From positions 62,001 to 126,000 of the forward strand of contig CAZCSP010000002.1 of assembly GCA_964501275.1 (NCBI GenBank): a stretch of 64,000 nt of DNA. The letters are read 5' to 3'. This document shows, piece by piece, positions 8,969 through 16,206 of the stretch. This stretch comes from 55-13 sp964501275. Its GTDB lineage: Bacteria > Armatimonadota > Fimbriimonadia > Fimbriimonadales > Fimbriimonadaceae. The notes beneath the pieces are model-generated. The model did no database searches. It was not told the origin of the DNA and worked only from the letters and a program-made list of their open reading frames with translations. How positions within the stretch are numbered: position 1 is the first letter of the stretch; every line of letters starts with the position of its first letter. Made by a program: the position numbers and the translations under genes.

Positions 8969-10051
8969 TTAACTCGTCCTTCCAAGAATTCGGAGGGAGT
9001 AGGCGGTGTGGGCCGGCTTCTCCCAGGCAATGATGTCGTGAACGATCTGCTCGTTGATCTTGCTCGGATCGGGAGCGGCAATACTCACGACGAATGTGTG
9101 TGCGGGAACGTCGCCCAACTTGGTATCCGGCTTGCCCATCTTGGTATCTGGGCCAAGCCGCATTCCCTGCACCGGCATATCGTTGATATCGGGCTTCACG
9201 CCCGTGTAGATTTCAATGTAGCGCGACAGACCGCGCTTGGTACCCCTCCAGCGCCAAAGCTCCACCGCTTCCTTGATGAGTTGGCGACGTTGCATCTCGC
9301 TCCAGTTCTCGTCCAGCGGCAGGCACACCCAGGTTCCCAGCCACAGCAGGAATTCGGAAGGCGTGGTGTAGGGGCCGAACAGCGCGTCCAGCCGATCCAG
9401 TGTGCGTTGGAGGGGTCGGATGAAGTCCTCGAAGCCCAACAGGTAGCGCTCGAAGAATGGCGACTCCCCATTGTCCTCGTCCCGCATCTTCTGCATCTCC
9501 TCAGCGTAGATGCTGGGGAGCATCGAGGCGAGCTTGCCGTGGGGATGCTCCAGGGTGAGGAAGCCAGGCTTGCGGATTTCGCCTCCGTTGGGAAGCTCCT
9601 CCACCACCATGTCGAACCCATAGGTGTCCGGGCTGACCCCTTCGGACATCTTGGGGTCCAGCTCTAAACTGAACATCCGACTCTCGCCCCCCAATAGCAT
9701 GGCCGTCATCGACTGCCCGTCGTCGCTCACCTGATCCTGCTCATCCAAAGCCGCGCCGCCCTGGTACTCCCGCGCTTTGCGCTGGAGATAGGTCCAGTTG
9801 GCCCAACTCTTCTTCCACCCGCGATGGCTGGGTTCGAGAGCCAGACGAATCTTGTGCGCCTTGTCGTCGGTTGATGTAACGGTCACTATAGCTTTACGCT
9901 TGGGCTCGGCCTTGTGCCAGAGATGATCGTAACGGTCCAGCGCGATTTCCGGGTTCTCCGGTCGGAGTTCCAGCGTGAGGAAGTCGGGCCGGAGATCGAC
10001 GTCTAGGCCCTCCAGGGAGGTCTTCACGGGCTTCTGCGTGGCGGTCGCCAA
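8969..10051 (-). CDS. Phage tail protein I-like baseplate component (TIGR02242-like)
   Basis: The 360-aa protein has the hallmark region of P2 gpI / TIGR02242 tail proteins at ~170-280: LPSIYAEE, FFERYLLGFEDF, DRLDALFGPYTTP, LLWLGTWV and the RGTKRGLSRYIEIYTG segment. The N-terminal ~160 residues are a beta-rich extension. In P2 and in CIS loci gpI follows gpJ and joins the baseplate wedge to fibres; here it starts 1 bp after the J-like gene stops. It has the expected gpJ-gpI order. Confidence 0.85.
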   Translation of the reverse strand: MATATQKPVKTSLEGLDVDLRPDFLTLELRPENPEIALDRYDHLWHKAEPKRKAIVTVTSTDDKAHKIRLALEPSHRGWKKSWANWTYLQRKAREYQGGAALDEQDQVSDDGQSMTAMLLGGESRMFSLELDPKMSEGVSPDTYGFDMVVEELPNGGEIRKPGFLTLEHPHGKLASMLPSIYAEEMQKMRDEDNGESPFFERYLLGFEDFIRPLQRTLDRLDALFGPYTTPSEFLLWLGTWVCLPLDENWSEMQRRQLIKEAVELWRWRGTKRGLSRYIEIYTGVKPDINDMPVQGMRLGPDTKMGKPDTKLGDVPAHTFVVSIAAPDPSKINEQIVHDIIAWEKPAHTAYSLRILGRTS

Positions 10052-10052
10052 G

Positions 10053-12212
10053 TTAGCCTGCCCCTCCGTTCAAGGGTGTGTAGTCGTCGCTACCGACCGA
10101 CGTAATCGGGACCACACGGATATTGTGGGACCGGGTGCAGAACAGCTCATGGTCGCCCAAGCGGACGCCCTGCTCGTTGGAGGCCAACTCCTCGGGACCG
10201 AAGACGCCTTCGTCCGCATTGAGCACTCGCGACGTGTAAATCTTGGCATCCAACAGGAACGCCACCCCCCGCACCGCCCCTATCTGCGCATAGATATCGG
10301 CGAGAGTGAGGGACCGCCGGAAAGGCCAGCCATCCCCATTGGGGCCGCCATAGAGCGGGTGGAGGAACATATTCAGGCGGTGGCGCACCCGGTTGGATAC
10401 ATCCTCGGCATTGGCCCTCGGATCGGCCACCAGGCGGATATCCAGGGAGACGTAAAGGTACTCTGGCTCCGTGACCTCGACCACTGTGGTCAGAAGCTTG
10501 TGCTCATCCAGGTAAGCGAGGACCTCTTCGATGGTCTTCGGGCTGACCTTCAAATGCTCGGGACGAGGAACCTCGATATTCGTTCCCAAGGCGGGCACGA
10601 CCAATAGACGCACGGTGCCGGGATTCGGCAGATTGCCGCCCGAGTTGGGATGGAGCATCGGCTGGACGCACCGCGCCCGCCCCACCGCCGCCGTCGCCTT
10701 CTGAGCCAGGAACTCGAAGTCGTCCGCCGTCACCGCCCGGTTGCGAATCTTGAGAATCTCCTTGGCGCGCATCATCGCCCGCTCCAGAGTTTCCTGATCG
10801 CGCCCACCCGTGGCAGGCCGGGGGTTGGAGACGGTCGAGATATAGGGATAGGAACCTTTAGTGATCGTTATCTTGTTCTCGCGAACGTTCCCCTGAACCC
10901 CGCCGCCAATGCGGTACGAGGACATCCCCACCACCAACCCCTTCTCGGGAATCGCCCCAAACTGGGTCACGCTTCCATCCGGGTTTCTCAGCACCGGGCC
11001 GAACGCGATGGTTCCGGTGAGTTCGTCGTAGGTGAAATGCCGATCGTCGGCTTCGCTCTGGGAGAAGTCGTCTACCCGAGTCCAGGGAACCCACCCCTCC
11101 ATGTCGTTGGGGGAGTCGCCAAAGGGGCCGACGAGGATCGTATCCTCGAGGCGAAGGCCGAGAGTCGGGAAATACTTGACTTGGAACAGTTGCCCCGGCA
11201 ACCCGTCGCTCACGCCCAACGGCTCGTTTTCGATGATCGAGCATTGCGTGGAGGAGACGGTGCCGCCCGCCGTTCGCGCCGTCATGAAGCGAACCTCGGG
11301 CGGCTTCTGATAGGGGTCGGGGCCTCGACTGTCGGGTCCTTTGGGCGGCAGGTCGGCGGCCAGGGTGGTGTACCTCACCCGAACCCAATAGGCTTTCGTT
11401 CCCGCCACCAGCGTATCCACCATCCCATCGGGCATCGCCAACTCCACGTATCCGGTGCGGTTGAACCCGTAAGTGCGATCCTCCACCACTTCCAGGGGCC
11501 GCCAAGACGCCGACCCGGCGTGCCAGACCTCCCAGATTTGGGCGGGATAGCTCTCGTTGAGACCCGTGGCGGCGGCGGTCAGACATTCGGTGTAAAGCTG
11601 GACCACGTTGCAGGAAACGTCGTTCTCGAAGCCCAGATAGAAACAATCTCCCTGGCCGGGAACTGCGCTGTAGATCGGGAAGCCGGGTAACTCCTCGGAG
11701 GATTGATTGGGCAGGTCGAAGGATCGGGCGTCGGAGGCTTCGCGTTCGCCGGTTCCCGCCTCGCGTCGAGGAAGGGCGATGGCATGACGCAACTTGGGGC
11801 GCACCATCCGCAGGTCGCGATTGGTGGCGAACTCGATAGCGTCTTCCGTCTCGGTTCGGAGGGTGGCGGCGATGGCCTCTCCGCTTCGGAGCACGATTTC
11901 CATCCCCTCGTTGTCCTCGTCATCCTCGATCCACCGGGAGAGCATGAATCGCAGATCGGTCTCGGCGGCCTCGGCGGGCTGGAGCCGGACGCCCAGCATG
12001 TCCAGGAACTTGATGTGGTTTTTCTCCGGGACCTGGTTCATGCGGAAGAGCATCGTCTCCGTCATGTAGGAGAAAAGTTCGATGAGAGTGACGCCAGGGT
12101 CGGAGACGTTATGGTCGGTCCACTCCGGGCAGCGGAGGCCGATCATGCGTTTGGCATCGTCCACCAGGGACTGGAAACTGCGGTCGTCGAGATTGGGGGA
12201 AGGGAGTGCCAT
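10053..12212 (-). CDS. Baseplate protein J-like wedge component (Afp11-like)
   Basis: The 719-aa protein matches the baseplate J family in its opening (LPSPNLDDRSFQSLVDD, HNVSDPGVTLIELF, MLFRMNQVPEKNHIKFLDML) and in its C-terminal half (TADDFEFLAQ, RARCVQP, VLAYLDEHKLL). Such proteins form the baseplate wedge that receives the trigger and starts sheath contraction. Its length fits CIS J proteins better than the ~300-aa P2 gpJ. It lies 2 bp after the gp25-like gene and directly before gpI, the classical order. Confidence 0.9.
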   Translation of the reverse strand: MALPSPNLDDRSFQSLVDDAKRMIGLRCPEWTDHNVSDPGVTLIELFSYMTETMLFRMNQVPEKNHIKFLDMLGVRLQPAEAAETDLRFMLSRWIEDDEDNEGMEIVLRSGEAIAATLRTETEDAIEFATNRDLRMVRPKLRHAIALPRREAGTGEREASDARSFDLPNQSSEELPGFPIYSAVPGQGDCFYLGFENDVSCNVVQLYTECLTAAATGLNESYPAQIWEVWHAGSASWRPLEVVEDRTYGFNRTGYVELAMPDGMVDTLVAGTKAYWVRVRYTTLAADLPPKGPDSRGPDPYQKPPEVRFMTARTAGGTVSSTQCSIIENEPLGVSDGLPGQLFQVKYFPTLGLRLEDTILVGPFGDSPNDMEGWVPWTRVDDFSQSEADDRHFTYDELTGTIAFGPVLRNPDGSVTQFGAIPEKGLVVGMSSYRIGGGVQGNVRENKITITKGSYPYISTVSNPRPATGGRDQETLERAMMRAKEILKIRNRAVTADDFEFLAQKATAAVGRARCVQPMLHPNSGGNLPNPGTVRLLVVPALGTNIEVPRPEHLKVSPKTIEEVLAYLDEHKLLTTVVEVTEPEYLYVSLDIRLVADPRANAEDVSNRVRHRLNMFLHPLYGGPNGDGWPFRRSLTLADIYAQIGAVRGVAFLLDAKIYTSRVLNADEGVFGPEELASNEQGVRLGDHELFCTRSHNIRVVPITSVGSDDYTPLNGGAG

Positions 12213-12214
12213 CG

Positions 12215-12622
12215 TTAATCCTCACCCGGAATGGTGTAGAACGGGAAGACCAGGTTGCGGACGCTGTTGGTCGCGATGATCTTGTACTGGATATTGAGAA
12301 GCAGGGTGTTGTCGCTGTTTGACTTCGGCACGGTTTTCACTTCCAGCACGTCGATTCTAGGCTCCCACATCAAAAGCGCTTCCATCACAAATCGTCTCGC
12401 CAAGCCACTGGTGCCGGGGTCGTTGGGAGCAAAGACGAGATCGTGTATCTCACACCCAAATTCGGGGCGCATCGGGCGTTCTCCTTTTCGAGTCATGAGA
12501 ATCATGCGGATCGCCTCCTCCACGTCCTGGTCCTCGTGAACCAGTTCGATCCGGCCCCGATTATCCAGCCTAGGCGGAAACTTCCATCCCGACCCCAAAA
12601 AGTTCTTCGTCGAATCCCTCAA
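12215..12622 (-). CDS. gp25/gpW-like baseplate wedge protein
   Basis: The 135-aa product carries the gp25 signature: an N-terminal GSGWKFPP segment, the central helix DVEEAIRMILMTRKGERPMRPEFG split here as EEAIRMIL, RKGERPMRPEFG, and the C-terminal ALLMWEPRID. This small protein connects wedge, sheath and hub in phage T4, T6SS and CIS. The frame starts with TTG at 12622; a GGGAGG sequence lies about 13 nt upstream, so the start is plausible but not certain. About 100 bp separate it from the PAAR gene, and no other gene fits there. Confidence 0.88.
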   Translation of the reverse strand: MRDSTKNFLGSGWKFPPRLDNRGRIELVHEDQDVEEAIRMILMTRKGERPMRPEFGCEIHDLVFAPNDPGTSGLARRFVMEALLMWEPRIDVLEVKTVPKSNSDNTLLLNIQYKIIATNSVRNLVFPFYTIPGED

Positions 12623-12723
12623 AGTCCCGCTCTTTGCCTCCCTGGTTATATTACAAGCTTTGCAGGCTTGTTTTGACTCATTAAAACCAAAAGAGGGCTA
12701 GTATTTGCCTATATTGCATCCCG

Positions 12724-13209
12724 TCAGCCGCCAATGATCACCGTCATGCACCCGGCGGCGATGGTGTTTACGCTTGTCACCTCTTGAATCGTGTCCCCCA
12801 TCCGGCAGGCCGGCTTGTTGTCGAACATCACGGTAGCGCTCGGAGTGGTGTCCACTCCCGGTCCATCCGGGATCAGCAGTTTCACAACCGCGCAGGCATG
12901 GATACTGGCCCCGCTCGCCGCCATCGCATTGGCCACCGCCGCCACACCATCCGCCGCGGTCTTCGCCAAGTTCGCGTCCGCCGCCGCCGACCCCGGCGTC
13001 CCCTTCGCCGCCGCGGCTGCCGCTGAGGCTTTCGCGATGTTCTCCACCGCCGTCGCAATGGCGCTCATAATCCCCGCCAAAGCCGCCGGACTGCACCCCC
13101 ACCAAGCCGGCTGCCCCCCAATAATCACCGTAGAACTAGGAGGCCCCGGAGCCAAAGGCCCCCCATGAGCCGTCATATCCCCAATCCGAGCGGCCGGGCC
13201 GGTAGGCAC
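12724..13209 (-). CDS. PAAR-domain spike tip protein with Ala-rich insertion
   Basis: PAAR proteins form the sharp, metal-bound tip of the spike. This 161-aa protein starts PAARIGDMTAHGGPL and later has STVIIGGQPAWW and CRMGDTIQEV, with MTVIIGG at the end, which are the repeated PAAR elements. Between them, residues ~45-100 form an Ala-rich helical insertion (ASAAAAAAKG) not found in minimal ~95-residue PAAR proteins. The start is GTG at 13209 with GGAGGG 7 nt upstream. An octamer repeat array separates it from the preceding beta-helix gene. Confidence 0.88.
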   Translation of the reverse strand: MPTGPAARIGDMTAHGGPLAPGPPSSTVIIGGQPAWWGCSPAALAGIMSAIATAVENIAKASAAAAAAKGTPGSAAADANLAKTAADGVAAVANAMAASGASIHACAVVKLLIPDGPGVDTTPSATVMFDNKPACRMGDTIQEVTSVNTIAAGCMTVIIGG

Positions 13210-13218
13210 TAGGAACCC

Positions 13219-13347
13219 TCCGGGATTGCTGGATTGCTGGATTGCTGGATTGCTTGATTGGATGCATCAGAAAACCGAGCAATCCAGCAATCCAACACTC
13301 TAACAGTCGAGCATTCCAGCAATCTAGCAATCCAGCATTCCAGCATT
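13219..13347. repeat. Octamer inverted array, copy 1
   Basis: The left arm has about four direct copies of an 8-nt unit close to CTGGATTG. After a spacer of roughly 25 nt the right arm has about nine copies of the reverse complement CAATCCAG, some with one or two changes (CAATCTAG, CATTCCAG). The arms can fold into a long hairpin in the transcript. It lies between the beta-helix gene and the PAAR gene of the CIS train. The same design is seen near 26.1 kb and 49.7 kb. Confidence 0.85.
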
Positions 13348-13629
13348 TCAGTTAATTCTCACCATCTTCCCCCGAATCACCGTCTCCCCTTCGGCCAGCA
13401 GTTGAGCCTCCCCTTCAGTCCGAATCTCGACCCCTTCCTTCGCCGCCAGCCTGATTTTCTTGCTAGAGGTGAACTCGATATCGCCGTCCGCTTGGATCGT
13501 GACTTTGTTATTGGAGAGGTCGATGACGATGGAGGTACCGCCGGATTCTTGCTCTATGACCAATAGGTCGCGTTCTTCTTCGTAGGAAATGAGCTTTCCA
13601 GATCGGGTTTGGATGGTGGAGGTGTTCAT
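13348..13629 (-). CDS. Small beta-helix spike-associated protein
   Basis: The 93-aa product has short alternating hydrophobic strands (VTIQADGDIEFTS, IRLAAKEGVEIRTEG, AQLLAEGETVIRG) like the triple-stranded beta-helix at the end of gp5, VgrG and gpV spikes. It has no OB domain and starts 34 bp after gpV. It may be an extra needle segment or a separately made spike extension between gpV and the PAAR tip. The family is not firmly recognised; the fold is inferred from the strand pattern. Confidence 0.6.
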   Translation of the reverse strand: MNTSTIQTRSGKLISYEEERDLLVIEQESGGTSIVIDLSNNKVTIQADGDIEFTSSKKIRLAAKEGVEIRTEGEAQLLAEGETVIRGKMVRIN

Positions 13630-13663
13630 GAGGTTTCCTAATGGGAATTCGTTAGCTTTCCTA

Positions 13664-14461
13664 CTATTTCTTGGGGAGGTTCACTTTCTTGGATCCCTTG
13701 CCGCCGAGGGGGTCGTCGTTGGACTTCTTGGACCCGCTTTGCGCGCTGCCGCCGCTGTTGATGTTGACCATCGACCCGATGATGCTCAAGACGCCGGAAG
13801 CCTGGACGTTGACCATCCCGCTGGCTTTTATATTCACCGCCGCGTTGGCAGAGATATTGATGGTGTTGCCGTTTGCGTCGATATCCACGATGTTCCCTCT
13901 GCCATCGTGAATCTGCACGCCTCCGCCGGGGTCGGTGGCGTGGATCATTTTGCCCTGGCTGGTCTTCATCGCGATCTCGCCCTTGTTCGACATGTAAAGT
14001 TGTTGCCCGTCGGCGGTGCTGACACGGATTCCCTGGTCGTCTTCCAGTTCGAGGACCTGGCCTTTGGAGGTCTGGATCAGGATCATTCCGTCGTCGTCGA
14101 GTTCGATGATGTGGCCGATGCGGGATTGAATGCGTCGTCTTCTTACGCTGCTTCCATCTAACGCATCGCCGATGCTCATTGGAGGGGTGTCCTTCCCATT
14201 CCAAAGCGCCCCGATGATGAAGCCACGCTGAGGATCGCCGTGTTCGAAGGAAACGAGAACCTCGTCGTCGACTTCGGGCATAAACATAAAGCCCCGGCCC
14301 TTGCCCGCCATCGGCGTCGCGATGCGGAACCAACCGGTGGACAGGTCATCGGAGAGCCAGGGGAACATCACCTGCACCCGTCCCATGTCTTGGGGGTCGT
14401 TGTTGTTGGTGACGATACCGACGACAACTCCGGGAATCTTGTTGTCCACGCTAACGGCCAC
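13664..14461 (-). CDS. Baseplate assembly protein V / VgrG C-terminal half (spike)
   Basis: The 265-aa protein begins with GTG and has the gpV/Gp5 OB-fold signature at residues ~10-105: GVVVGIVTNNNDP, GRVQVMFPW, GFMFMPEVDDEVLVSFEHGDP, RGFIIGALWNG. The rest forms repeated short beta strands (TINISANAAVNIKASG) typical of the spike beta-helix, ending in a Lys-rich tail. Its start overlaps the end of the gpD-like gene by 11 nt. Together they replace the single VgrG protein of T6SS or Afp8 of the Afp-type CIS. Confidence 0.88.
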   Translation of the reverse strand: MAVSVDNKIPGVVVGIVTNNNDPQDMGRVQVMFPWLSDDLSTGWFRIATPMAGKGRGFMFMPEVDDEVLVSFEHGDPQRGFIIGALWNGKDTPPMSIGDALDGSSVRRRRIQSRIGHIIELDDDGMILIQTSKGQVLELEDDQGIRVSTADGQQLYMSNKGEIAMKTSQGKMIHATDPGGGVQIHDGRGNIVDIDANGNTINISANAAVNIKASGMVNVQASGVLSIIGSMVNINSGGSAQSGSKKSNDDPLGGKGSKKVNLPKK

Positions 14462-15539
14462 CTCCCAGAATGGAGAGGAGCGTGGCGGGTTGCTTGCCGC
14501 TGATTACGAACTGCGTCGAGAAGCCCTCAGCGGCACTGAACGTGTGAGTAGTCGAGGTCAAGATGTATTTGCCGTTGAAGCGATTTCCGATGTTGCTTAG
14601 TTCCACGGTGTCTCCAGGACTCAGTTCGGGGTGGTTGTAGCAGAGGCCGTCCGCCTCGATGAAGGAGGCCCCGATCTCGTCGCAGATCGACTGGGCAAGG
14701 GAGTTCGCCTCCTCGGTGGAGTGTACCGGTCTGTCTACGACCACCATATCCGCCGCGCCGAATGCTTGTTGGGCAGTGGTTCGCCCGACGCCGCGCATAG
14801 CGATCTGGGGGCCGCCTCGGGCCTGGGTCGCCTGTCCAACGATGGCCTTCTTCTGAACAGGATCCCAACTCCTGACGGTCACCTTGCTGACCTGATTGGA
14901 ACTGCTGACCCGGATTCGGAAAGACCTGAGGTCCTTGCCCCACTCCAGCTTGATCGTCGTCGGAGTCTGGTCCTCAACCTTCTTGAAACAGAGCTTCTCT
15001 TCGTCAAGATAAACCCGATGCCCGTTTCGCTTGCCCAAGAGTTGGAGAAACTCCCAGTCGGTCTGATTGCTTTGGATGACCCATTCGTGGACCCGCGTGG
15101 TCGTGTCGGCTTCGACTTGGAGTCCGTTCCTCTGGGCGATTTTTGCGACGATGTCGGAGTCCTTCATATTCGCGTAGGTCTCGCGACGCTTGCCCCGGTG
15201 TAAGCGGTGGGCCTTGTCCATGCACCTTACGGTCAAGGTGGCGCTACCCATGGCGGCAAGGTCGAGTTCCAAGGTAGTGACCTCGCCATTGAATATCTTG
15301 ACCAGAGCATCGCGCCCTTGCCCTGCCTCAATGGTGACGGTGTTGCCCTCCTTCCAGTGGTCGCTGTCCAACCACTTGAAGTCCTGATCGTGAATCCGCA
15401 GGGAGCAGGCGTCGGGCAGATGCAAGCCGCTTTCCACAACCCCTTCGAGGATTGCGTGGTAGGCGTCCTGGGGCAGGGTGGCGCCGTTCACCTTGACGAA
15501 GAGTTGCGGGAGCGTGGAGCGGATTTCCTGCTGTGGCAT
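14451..15539 (-). CDS. Phage late control D-like hub protein (VgrG N-terminal half)
   Basis: The 362-aa protein resembles gpD of P2/Mu, the tail hub that is fused to the spike in VgrG. Landmarks are DACSLRIHDQDFKW, TLTVRCMDKAHRLHRGKR, SDIVAKIAQRNGL and QSNQTDWEFLQLLGKRNG, followed by PGDTVEL and FNGKYILTSTTH near the C-terminus. The gpV-like spike gene overlaps it by 11 nt. Its position after the LysM gene fits a central baseplate hub. Confidence 0.88.
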   Translation of the reverse strand: MPQQEIRSTLPQLFVKVNGATLPQDAYHAILEGVVESGLHLPDACSLRIHDQDFKWLDSDHWKEGNTVTIEAGQGRDALVKIFNGEVTTLELDLAAMGSATLTVRCMDKAHRLHRGKRRETYANMKDSDIVAKIAQRNGLQVEADTTTRVHEWVIQSNQTDWEFLQLLGKRNGHRVYLDEEKLCFKKVEDQTPTTIKLEWGKDLRSFRIRVSSSNQVSKVTVRSWDPVQKKAIVGQATQARGGPQIAMRGVGRTTAQQAFGAADMVVVDRPVHSTEEANSLAQSICDEIGASFIEADGLCYNHPELSPGDTVELSNIGNRFNGKYILTSTTHTFSAAEGFSTQFVISGKQPATLLSILGGGR

Positions 15540-15540
15540 A

Positions 15541-16191
15541 TTACTTCAGCGCCGGTATCCCCAAGACTTGCCCTGGCTCGATGCTGAGCGGGTCGTCGAT
15601 GCGATTGGCCTGGGCGATCAGCCGCCACTGGCTAGGGGATCCGTACTCCTCGTTGGCGATACCCGCCAGGGTGTCCCGAGGTCTCACCATTCTCATCTTC
15701 ATGCCAGGTTCGGCAAAGCTGGTGGGGTTGGTGCCGGGACGATCATTCTCGTCCACCGCCTCCATCAGCGTCACGTTGGCCAAAGCCCGGACGGGAACGC
15801 CGTTGTGGCGGAAGAGGGTGAACCGAATGGACAAACTGGTGATCGCCGCCTTGAACTGCCAGTTCTCGCCCCACTCGAAGAGGATGAACGGCGGGCGTCC
15901 CTTCTTTGTCTTGTTGTTCACCTTGGTGGGATCGACGAGACAGAGATTGAAAAGCTTATCGGTGTGAACCCGTACGTCGCCGAGGGGATCCTCGAAGACA
16001 TCGAACAGGAGTTCAACGGTCATGCTCCGTGCGCCGCCGCCGGTAAAGTCCATCTTCGGCACGTTCTTGCCCGCAACCGGCTTCGCCTGCCAGTTATTGG
16101 TCTTGGCGATGGTGTACTCCGTGGGGTTGAAAAGGCAGGTTAGCTTTTCATTGTTGTACATGTTCGTGATGGTGGCTTTGGTGAGGCTCAT
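15541..16191 (-). CDS. CIS tube-like protein with C-terminal LysM (Afp7-like)
   Basis: The 216-aa protein has an N-terminal domain of the CIS tube type (LTCLFNPTEYTIAKTNNW, GARSMTVELLFDVFED) and a C-terminal LysM (MVRPRDTLAGIANEEYG, WRLIAQANRIDDP, GQVLGIPAL). Proteins of this architecture act as the adaptor between inner tube and spike hub in Afp and PVC particles, and resemble T4 gp53 by the LysM. The gene ends 1 bp before the gpD-like gene starts. Confidence 0.85.
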   Translation of the reverse strand: MSLTKATITNMYNNEKLTCLFNPTEYTIAKTNNWQAKPVAGKNVPKMDFTGGGARSMTVELLFDVFEDPLGDVRVHTDKLFNLCLVDPTKVNNKTKKGRPPFILFEWGENWQFKAAITSLSIRFTLFRHNGVPVRALANVTLMEAVDENDRPGTNPTSFAEPGMKMRMVRPRDTLAGIANEEYGSPSQWRLIAQANRIDDPLSIEPGQVLGIPALK

Positions 16192-16206
16192 GTTCTCTTC
16201 CTTATG

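Noticed and set aside
13219..13347. Octamer array considered as a CRISPR array
   Set aside because: The unit is 8 nt with no unique spacers, arms are inverted, and no cas genes are nearby.
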